Shown one piece after another: positions 11,341 to 21,548 of a stretch of 64,000 nucleotides of DNA. The notes under the pieces are model-generated. The model was not told where the DNA came from. It searched no databases and saw nothing but the letters and a program-made list of their open reading frames with translations. The stretch spans positions 5,845,512-5,909,511 of the forward strand of contig NC_057006.1 in NCBI RefSeq assembly GCF_000002595.2. The letters run 5' to 3'. The DNA comes from Chlamydomonas reinhardtii (taxonomy: Eukaryota; Chlorophyta; Chlorophyceae; Chlamydomonadales; Chlamydomonadaceae). A program made the translations under genes and the position numbers. The first letter of the stretch is position 1. Every line of letters starts with the position of its first letter.

Positions 11341-12569
11341 TCAATGAATCATGTGGCGACAAGGCCTCACCGACCACTGAATGTGTGGGCACGGTGACTT
11401 GGTGGCTCGCTGGGGATGCGGCGATCGGCACGAACAGGACCCAAAGGGCGTTGGTGGGAAGGCTGTGTGCATGGAGGCAGCGACGGCAGAGCTGTCGGCG
11501 ATGTCGCCATCGGGCGCTGCTGAGTGGGCGTGCGGTATTGAGGCATGGGGGCGATGGGGCCAGCCTGGCCATTGCTTTGCTGGTTTGTTCAAATCTGGGT
11601 GAGGCGGCGGTGTGGCTCAGCCGCTGGCGCGGGCGCGGCCGAATGGCGGTGGCAAGTGCTTAAAACTGTGGGGGCCTGTCACTTCGCTGGGGCCAGCACC
11701 ATCCGTATGGCGCACATCTACGGTATGCGGTAGCCTGTACAGCCCTCAAAAGCATGCTCACGCTCTCAGTGTCATTCCCCCACACTTCCCGGGCTGTCCT
11801 CGCCAGCGGATGCCATCGCACACACCCTGCTGCATCCGTCTTGATTCAATACGGTATCCCCATGCTAGGCAAGGTGTTAGGATGAGCTCAGCACAGTTGC
11901 ACAGCTAGGTTACGTGCAGACTTACACCAAGTAATACAGCTAGACAGACAGATAGTTTGATGACCATGTCAGCCTGTAAGGGCTAGCAGTCGGGAGTTGG
12001 CATGCACCCGAGTGCATACGAGTGCATGCACCGCACCCAACCAGGCCCACCCCCACCCCCATGTCCCCAACTGTGGAAGAAACCCACATTCCCAACGATA
12101 TCTCCTAGAGAAGGATCTTGGATGACATGTTGAGATGCCTTGTGGCCAGCTACCCTGCTACACCAACACAAACGCTGATTTTATGTTGGTGGCCCTGGCC
12201 CCCTGTACCCCCTCTCTCCCCCTCATCCCCCGGCCTGAAACCTCGACAACCCATGCCATCCCCTGAGAAGACGGCCTGCACAGGACCAACTGCTTGACAA
12301 CGGCACAGCAAGCGCCTCCATCCGACCACGACCATTGGGGGACATAAACTGCAGCCCGTCACTAGTCGTTGGCCATGCCGGCTGCAAGGGCGCGAATGGG
12401 GTGGGGCGATGCGACGGCGATTGATGCTTCAGGCGCAGCAAAACATTTATTTGCTCTTTACATGCAAAGTAAGTTTTTGAGAGGGCTGCCCTGCAGCTGA
12501 CTGATACACGGCTCTCAACACTCGCGCGTGACTGTTGTAGGACTCTAGTGACATCCTGCAGCAATTCCT
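11341..12569. other. Intergenic: ZIP 3' UTR and upstream region of lumen protein
   Basis: The ZIP 3' UTR likely runs about 640 bp to TGTAA at 11975-11979. The rest up to 12569 has short open frames on both strands, none with domain or codon character that I trust. Confidence 0.45.
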
Positions 12570-13805
12570 ATGGCTGGGCTGCTCAAGCAAGGCTCGCCGA
12601 GCCTCGCTTCCCGCCAGCACAGGGCGCAGCACAGCCCTCTGTCCATGCAGCGGCCCCCGCCTACACTGCGGCGTGCACCGCGAGCGGAATCGGCACACAG
12701 CACCGATTGCTGCCACTCTGACCTCAGCCAAAGAGCTCGTGATCTCACCAGCATCACAACCAACACCGCCTCTGCCTGTGCGGCTGAGGTGGCCCTTGCC
12801 GCCAACCGCCGCTTGCTACTGCTGGCGCTGGTCTCCAGTGGGGTAACAGTAACGCCCCCCGTCTGCCCCACGCGGGCCGCGGCGCAACCGGCTCTGCCAA
12901 GCGCACCGCAAACCAGCGGCCCCAACTCCAACTTCCAGCCCAGCATCGCCCCCAGCCCTAGCTCCAGCTCCGGCTGGAGCCCTGGTGACGGCATGAGCCT
13001 GCAGGCGGCCAGGCAGGCCACCGCCGCAGCCCTGCGCGCCCTTGAGGCCGCCTACCGGGCTCTGGTGGAGGAGCAGAGCTGCATCGCGGTGGAGGGCCCC
13101 GGGCCCGACTGCCTGCCGGGTGCAGGCAGCGGCGGGCCGGGGGAGGCCAATGGAGGAGGCGGTCGCGGCGCTGTCGGGCAGGGGGCGCTGAGGCTCGTGG
13201 AGTCGCTTGTGGCGGCGAGCAAGACGCTGCAGGTGCGCTGCGGCGGCGGCGGGGATGCTGAAGATGCCGCACAGTGCAGAGGAGGACAGGTGCCATGAGA
13301 GATTCAGGGACCTGGTCGGTGTTGGTGTGCGTCCTTCCTGCGACACGGCCACCCCCGCCAGCGCTGGCGCAGGGCATCCGTCCTGCTGCCTTGCCAACCC
13401 CCTGCCATGTCCGACCTCATCCACCATCCCGCCGGGGCAACACTTGCGCCGCAGGTATCTCTGCCGGTGGTGGGAGCCGACATCGCCTACGCCGGCGCCC
13501 CCGCAAAGCGGCGCCGCGGCGTGCTGGGGCTGCTGGATGCGGCGGAGCGGGCGGCGCGAGCCGGCGGCGGCCTGGCAGTGGACACGGCCGACCTGGAGTT
13601 CCTAGAACTGGTGGAGGAGGCCACGACGTCAGCGATGCTGCAGCTGAGGCTGCTACAGCGCGCGGCGGAGGGGGTAGCGGCGGCGGGTGGAGGGGGAGGT
13701 GGAGGGGAAGCAGGGGCATGGGTGGCGGCTGCGCCGCGGCTAACGGAGCTGACGTATGCGAGCCTGCGCAAGGCCAGGGCGGTGCTGGTGCTGGAGGCTC
13801 GGTAG
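12570..13805 (+). CDS. Unknown protein, putative thylakoid-lumen targeting
   Basis: Two exons, 12570-13232 and 13455-13805 (337 aa). I do not recognise a family. The first ~55 residues are rich in Ser, Arg, Gln and Pro with almost no acidic residues early on, like a chloroplast transit peptide. Further in (about residues 78-106) is ANRRLLLLALVSSGVTV followed by CPTRAAAQPA: twin Arg, a hydrophobic core and an A-x-A type cleavage site, the layout of a Tat-type lumen transfer peptide. The mature part is Ala-rich and helical (SLQAARQATAAALRALEAAY; LLDAAERAARA; LVEEATTSAMLQLRLLQRAA) broken by Gly-rich stretches, suggesting a helical bundle. Coding is supported by an in-frame GT-AG intron and consistent G/C third positions. 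Confidence 0.65.
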
Positions 13806-14091
13806 GGGGTGGATGGACCCGATGTGTGTGATCTGGCGGCAGAGCTGGTGTTTGGTGTAGGGCTGGGAAGGCAGGTCACGAGCAGCGAGCGCAATGTGCC
13901 ATGGCAGGAGTAGTGTGTGCGTGATGGTGTGCATCGCAATCGGGCTCGGGGCACTCAGGTTAAGGCGGTCCCATGAACATGGAAAGGTACACGTAGTGAT
14001 GTATTGCCCGTAGATTGGTGTTGCTTTCAGTGAATCGCCAAGGTCAAGTAGGATCGACTAGGCGAGCCCACACGGGCTCGCGTGAAAGGAA

Positions 14092-17000
14092 ATGTCTGAC
14101 CGCATTTATGTGCCGGTAGTGGATTCAAATGAAATCGTTGCTATCGACTTGAACCAGCTGCCTGAGAGCTCGGAAGACTTGCTCGACCTACTTGTCTCAG
14201 AGGCTGCACCACTTAGCACCTGGTTCGATTGCGCACGGGCCTACCTTCAGCATGGAAGGCTCGACGCGTTTGACCACATTTATGAGACAGCGACCAGCGA
14301 GGAGACCGCTGTGGAGGTGGAGCGCTATTTTGGGCAGAAGCCGACGTATGAGCGCATCCAGTTCTTCACGGCGCGAGCAGCAATCCTTATCGCTCAGTTT
14401 CGCGACGAGAAGCAGGCGGACGCCAAAGCCCTCCTGCTGAGCGAGGCAAAGAAGCTCATTACCACGGCCAGCTCGCTGGACCCCAACGAGCAGCTCGTGC
14501 TGCTCACCAGCGGGCTCCACCACATGGCGAGGGTAGGACCCAAGGGGCCGCATGGTGGTGGAGGTGGTTTGTGCGAGGGCTTCAGAGGGGAGATTGGGAA
14601 GCGGGGGGCGTGTGCCGACCAGCTGAAGGATAGCGTGTGTGTGCGTGTGTGTGTGTGTGGGGGGGGTGGGGGCGGGGTGGGGGGCGGGGGGCAAACGGCG
14701 GCACGGCACATTCGGTCCAGCCGGGTGCGCGCCTGCGCGGCGACGGTGGTGTGAGGCCGTGACCGTGTGCATATGTGTGGGTTTGTGGGGTGTGCTGCAC
14801 ATGGTCGGGCCATGCCGGCCTGCGGTGTCTTGTGCCCAGCTTCACCATCCAGCCAACACCAGCGATCCTGCTCCTCCGCCGCCCCCCACCTCCGCCTCCT
14901 GGCCCCCTCAGGGCGACCTGACTCAGGCGGCCCGCGACTGGGAGCGCGCCGCCTCCGCCAAGAACAACGGGCGGCCCAACGTGGTGGGGCACCTAGCACT
15001 GGCGGGGCTGCACTACCAGCAGCAGCACTACAAGAAGGCGCTGCAGCAGTGAGTGAACGGCGAGAGGGAGGGAGAAAGGTCTGAGCCAAGTGTTTATGTT
15101 CGTGTAGTTGTGTGTGTGTGTGTTTACGTGTGTGTCGCCCGCCCCCTACCTCCCTACCCTCCCACTCCGCCAGCTACCGTACCGCCCTGCGCGAGTTCCC
15201 CGGCCCCGGCTGCCCGGCTGAGGTGCGGCTGGGCATCGCCGCCGCCTCCTTCAAACTTGGAGACCTGGCCACCGCCAAGGCCGCGTACAAGTGAGAGGCA
15301 GGGGGCAGGGCAGGGCAGGGCGGGCGGGCGGGGGTGGGCTCTTCCTCTGTGTGGCATGGCCGCATGGGACATGCACTACGGTATGCAGTATGTACGAGGC
15401 CACATTTATTTCTCCTCCACCTTGGCCTGCCCTGATACCCACTGCACCTGTTGCTGCGCTCCAGCCTAAGTCTGCACCCCGCCCCTCCCTCCTATACTAC
15501 TGTTCCTGGCTGCGCCTTCACCTCTCAAATGATCATGCAATGTAATCCCCCTCCCCCTCAGGCGTGTGCTGGCTCTGGACCCCGACTGCGCCGACGCCTA
15601 CCTGGGCCTGGCGCTGCTGGCGGCCAGCGACGCAAACGTGCAGCAGGTGTGCGGGGGGAGGGCAGCGGGAGGAGGAGGGACGGGGTGCAGGGACGGGGGC
15701 TGGGGAAGTGGCGAGGGAGGTGGCGCCGCAGGGATGAATACATGGAGTGCAGCACCGGAGGGGTTAGTCAGGGGACGAGCAGACGACGTGGGGGTGAGGG
15801 GGTGCGGTAGGGTGGGTGGGTGCCAAATGGAGGCAGGGCCTGGCTGCCTGATACCGCACCACGCTTCCTCCCTGCTTCCTGCGCCCCTGCGCCGCATGCC
15901 CAACCTGCTGCCTCTCCGCCCCCTGCTGCTTCTCTCCGCCGCCTCCTGCCTCCCCCCTATACTACTGTTCCTGGCTACGCTTTCACTTCTTAAGTAATCA
16001 TGAATGTTTCCAAACATCCCTGCAACCCCCCCAGGGCCTGGCCGACTGCCTGCGGCACCTGCTGACCGCCTACCAGCTGCAGCCGGGGCACGTGGGCGTG
16101 CTCACACACCTGGCGCACTACTGCCTGCTCATGGGGCAGCCGGAGCGGGGCGAGGTGGGCACAGCAGTAGTGTGTGTGTGTTGAAGAGCACAAGGAAAAC
16201 ATTGCGCAAAGACAGTGTATGCGATGCAGCAAAGCGACGGAGTGTCTGTGTGTGTATATGTGTGTGCGTGTGTGTTTGTGTTTGTGTGTTTGTGCGTGTG
16301 TGTGCGTGTGTGCGTGTGTGTTTGTGAGGCGCATGTGCGCGTGCAAATGTGGGAGTGCGCATGCGTGCTCGTGCGCGTGTATGCGTGCCCCGAACGTACA
16401 TGCACACGCACTCGGCACCACACGGCCTCACGCAATCGCAGTCTCCCTCAACATCATCGCGCACGCCCGCACGGCCTGCCGCCGCAGGTGCTGGCTCGCG
16501 CGGCGCTGGAGGGCGCCGAGGCTCTGCCGGGCTCCGCCTCTGAGGGCGTGCGGGCGGAGGCCATGACGCTGCTGGCGCGCGCCTACCACGCGCAGGGCCG
16601 CATGGACGAGGCGCGGGCCGAGTACGGCAGGGTGAGTGGGCGGGGTGTAGCGCATGCTGCCTTGCTGTCTGCAGCCGCCGCCCATGCCACTCAACGCCGC
16701 GTCTCGCCCTCTTTCTCTCTCTCTCTGGGCCCCTGGCGCGCTCGCTTTGCTCTTCCTTGACTGGGTGGGCTTCCTGATGATGATGGGACTTGGGAAACGG
16801 GCGAATAATCATGATCGTGTAACCCCCATCCTGCAGGCCTGCGCGCTGGACAAGCGCAGCCCTCTGCCGCGGCTGGGTATGGCCCAGATGTACTGCGGCG
16901 CCGGGCAGCTGATCAACGCCGCCACAGAGCTGGAGGAGGCGCTCAAGGCGGCGCCCGCATTCTACGACGCGCTCAAGGTGGGGGGGTTGTAGATACCAGC

Positions 17001-18761
17001 CCAAACTAAACCGAACCCGCTCTTTTAAATCGGGGAATGGGAGCGGGAGGTGGCGGCCAGGGCGGTGTCCTTGGTGTGTGTGGGGTGCGGCTTGAGGTGT
17101 GGGGCGGCTGCGGGCTGGGTCCCGGTGCGTAACCCGACCTCGCCCCCAGCTGAAATTTCCTGCGCGACCCGCCAAACCCGCCCGACCCGGCCCGACCTGA
17201 CCCGCCACACAGATCCTGGGCCAGCTGCTGCCGGCTCTGAACCGCGAGTCGGGCTCCGGCAGCGGCGGCCGCGGCGGCCCCGACCCCGGCGGCCGCCTGG
17301 CTGCCACTGTGGGCATGCTGAAGGAGGCCACGGGCAAGCAGCCGGGGGACGCGGAGCTGTGGGAGATGCTGGGCGAGCTGCTGGCGCCCAGCGACCCAGC
17401 GGGTGAGGCGTTTGGGGGGTGGGGGGTGGGGAGCGGGCTGGGTGGTCTGACGGCGGCGCGGGGAGCTGGGCGGCATACGGTTTTCCATGAGTATACATAG
17501 TATGTAAACATGCATACGGCACGCCACCACACACATACACACTCACATGCCCTCAATTACACACGCACACGCACGCGCACAGGCTCCCTGGCCGCCTACA
17601 AGAAGGCGCTGGCGGTGCACGAGGGGCTGCAGGCGGACGTGGTCAGGCAGCGGGCGGCGCAGGTGCGCAGGCGGCGGGGGCGGAGGGAGGGAGCAGGGGC
17701 GGAGGGTGGGGGAAGAGGGCGGGGGTGGAGGGTGGGGGCGGAGGGCGCAGAGTCCGACGGAGTTAAAGACCGGGAGCGAAATGCACGTGAACGATGCGCG
17801 GGTGGCGAGCCAGAGGCCTGGGCGACGGCGGCAATCAGTAGATACCGGGCGTGCTTCGGGCCTGTAACCTGCGAGCGGCTGGCGGACGTGGTGCAAGGAG
17901 CAGCCCGCATTCGTCTCCTGAGTGCCCTTGCGTCTCCGCCCCTCAGGCTGAGGCGTCTGCGGCGCGCCGTGCCGCGCTGGAGTCCAAGCGCTCGGAGCGG
18001 GCGGGGCGGCGGGCGGCGCGTGAGGAGGAGCGGCGTGCGCGCAAGGCGGCCAAGAAGGCTGCGAAGGCGGCGGCGGGCGGCGGCGAGGAGGACGTGGACA
18101 ACCTGTTTGGGTCGGACGACGAGGACGAGGAGGAGGAGGAGGAGGCGGACCAGGCGCAGGAGGAGGAGGAGGAGCCGGAGCTGGAGGAGCAGCCGGAGGG
18201 TGAGCGGGGCGGTGGGGGGTTGTGGATAACAGCCCCAGGGGGAAAGGCTGGGACGGCGAAGGGGCTGGTGGAGCAGCTGGAGGTGCGGGTGCGGTGTGGG
18301 CGCCAGGGCATGGGGAGTTGACGTGGCCATGGGCGGTGGCTGGGGCCTACAGGCGGCGTCCAGATAGGCACGGACCGGAGGAGGCAGGTGGGGTGCACGG
18401 GGGTGCACCAACCCGGGCCGCCCTTCCGCCGCTGCCATTGCGTACTGGGCGTGTTGCCCCTTTGGCCGCCCCAACCACGCCTATCTACGCACCCCAGCAC
18501 CTGCTTAGTGCTTCAGTTTTGGCTGGTACTTAGAGTCCCCCCTGTCGGCCTCCTGTCGCCCACTACACCAGCGCACATCGGGTGTGGCTGTCGTGACCCC
18601 CTGCTGCTGGTTTGGTTAGTTTGGGCTGGTGTTTACACCCCCCCTCCCCCCCCGCCTGCTGCCCCCCTGCCCCCTGCAGACGAGGACGTGCCCCTGCCCG
18701 ACCACGTGGTGCCCACCCGCCTGCTCAACAACGCCGCCGTGCTGCACTACAGGTACGTGTG

Positions 18762-18800
<39 letters not shown>

Positions 18801-21470
18801 GTGTGTGTGTGTGTGTGTGCCTCAGTAAGTGTGCGCGTGCCTGAGTGTGAAAGCAGAAGGGGAAGGGTCAACACCGTGCGGGGATGGTACACGTCGTGTG
18901 TACAATACACGTGGTGAGCGTGCGCCTGCCCCACCCCAACTACCCGTGCATTGCCCGCACAGGGCCGGTGAGGTGGCCACAGCGCTGGCGCTGCTTCAGC
19001 GCGCGGTGGAGGGCGCCGCAGCGGACGCCGGCGACGGCTCTGCCAATGGCGGCGGCGGCGGCGGCGGCGGCATGTCCAGCCGCATGCACCGCGCCACGCT
19101 GGCCTTCAACCGGGGCCGACTGCTGGAGGCGGGCGGGGAGTACAAGGCCGCGGCGGCGCTGTACAAGGAGGTGCGGGTGCGGGCGTGCGTGCGCGTGTGT
19201 GTGGCAGGCGGCGGCGTGTGTGTGTGGCTGCGCACCCAAGTGGCTGGGGGGCGTGGGGGGAGTGAGTGGCTTGGGCGGCAGGGCAGGGTCAGCCGGCGCC
19301 GGCTGTGTCCGGGCGCAGCGGGCTCCAAGGCCAGACACATACCGCACAGTCGCGCAGTCGCTAGCAGTACTGATACCAGGGCTTGGAGCGGGGGCCAGCA
19401 CTTGAGGGTGAGTGCGTGTGTGCGTTTGTGTGTGTATGTGCGTATGTGCGTGGAGCGCCCACCACCCCACCGCCCGCACGGCTGCCCCGCACTCGCAGGT
19501 TCTGTCCGAGCACCCCACCTACATCGACTGCTACCTGCGGCTGGCCTGCATCGCCCGGGCCAAGGGCAACCACAAGGAGGCGCTGGAGTTCGCGCAGGTG
19601 CGGGTGTGCGCACGGCGGCGCCGGAGTTACTTGGATGTGTGCTGTGTGTGTGTGCTGTGTGTGTATATTTGTTTTCTAATTCCCAGGCCTACGACTCCAG
19701 CCCTTTCTCCCCCTGAGCCGCCGCCTCCTGACTGTTGACGCACTCCCCACCCACCCACCCGCCCACCCACCCACCCACCCGCCCGCCCCCCCCCTTGCAG
19801 TCGGCGCTGGACAAGGAGGGCGGACACGCGGACGCCCTGGCGCTCATGAGCCAACTGTACATGGAGCGGCGGGACTACGAGGCGGCGGGCAAGGTGGGCG
19901 GCCAGGAGGCTGGGTTGTGTGCAGGCGGGCGTGAGCGCACGCGCATGCGCGGATGGCGGGATGGGCAAAAGGCGATTCAGCTGCTGGGAGAGATGTTGCC
20001 GTCACAACTGTGGATGTCACAACTGCCCCCATCGGCCGCCTCCTCCCCCACAGACTCTGATCCAGCTGATCCAGGACAGCGGTTCCAAACGCGACACGTA
20101 CGGCCGCATCGGCTACGCCAACACCTACCTGTACACGGCGCCCAAGGACCGCAAGGAGGACCAGCTGCGCAAGGCCGAGGCGCGCTTCAGCAAGGCGCTG
20201 GACGAGTACAGGTGGGGTGCAGGGGCCGTGCGGGGCGGGGGGTCACGATTAGCTAAGGACATGGTAGACGGGGGGAGGAGGCGGGAGGAGGAGGCGGGAG
20301 GAGGAGGCGGGAGGCTGAAGGGGCGGCTGGGTTTTATTGGCGTGCAGGTCAGTGCCAGGTGGCGCAGTGGAATCAAGAGTGCCGTACAGCATTCGCACTG
20401 CGCACCGCACCCGCGCTCAGTCTCTGCACCCCCGTCTCGCTGCACACTCCTGCCTGTGCCCGCCGCCCCCGCCCCCGGCCCCCCGCCCCCTCAGGGCTGT
20501 GCTGGACGCCGACCCGCGCAACGTGTGGGCCGCCAACGGCTGCGGCGCCGCACTGGCCGAGCTGGGATACCTGGACGCGGCGCAGGTGCGAGAAGGGGAG
20601 AAGGGGGTGGGGGGAAGAGGGAGGGGTGTGAGGGAAGTTGTAAACCGGGAGGTAATAGCCGGGGCGAGTGTGCGGTGTGGGACCCACAGCAGACAACCTG
20701 CCGGTGCCGCTTACAAACGTCGCACATGGGTCCTTCACCCGCATCTCAGCCCGCCGGCCTCCGCCCAGCCCCTGGCCGCCTGCTCCCTCTCTCTCACTCC
20801 CGCTTCCCTGCTGCGCCCCCCGCTGACGACCCTGCCCCCTGCGTCTGCTATACTACTACCGGTATTCCTGGCTACGCCTTCAATTCTTCTTTTACAATCA
20901 TGGATGTAACCCCCCTTCCCCCCCCACACACCTTCAGTCCGTGTTCAGCGAGGTGTACGCCTCCATGGCCCTGTCCGACGGCTTCCTCACCATCCCCGAC
21001 GTCCTCATCAACCTGGCCAACTGCAACCTGGCGCGATGCGACTACCAGGTGCGTGGTGGGGGCGCGTGTGTGGGTGGGTGTGCATTGTGAGTGGAGTGTG
21101 TGGGGGGCAGGTTAGTTGATCCCAATCCCAAACCAACAGGTGTGGATGCAGGAGGGTGTGAAGCCGTAGGTGTAAATGGCCATCGGTTTCTGGGCGAATG
21201 GGCTCAATCTCGTAACGGCTCCTTTTCGGTAGGGCTGGGGCGTTTCCTGGCGCCCGCATCCATGCATCGCGTCTTGCTCGTACCGACCTGTCCTCCACCA
21301 GATGTACCCACCCCCCTGCCTGCCTGCCCGCTTGCCTGCCCGCCTGCCTGCCTGCCTGCCTACCTGTCCCTGCTGCCCCCCCCTCCCCCTGCAGGACGCG
21401 GTGCATCTGTACCGCACCGCGCTGGACAAGCTGGAGCACAAGCACCACCCACAGGTGCGGCCGCGCCCGG

Positions 21471-21548
<78 letters not shown>

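Noticed and set aside
16129-17556. Long minus-strand open frame (475 codons) across CTR9
   Set aside because: Antisense to CTR9 exons 5-8; contains translated CA repeats (long Thr/His runs). GC-rich shadow frame.
17596-18474. Minus-strand open frame of 292 codons
   Set aside because: Mirror of CTR9 exons 9-10 (Leu-rich because the sense strand is Glu-rich). No independent support.
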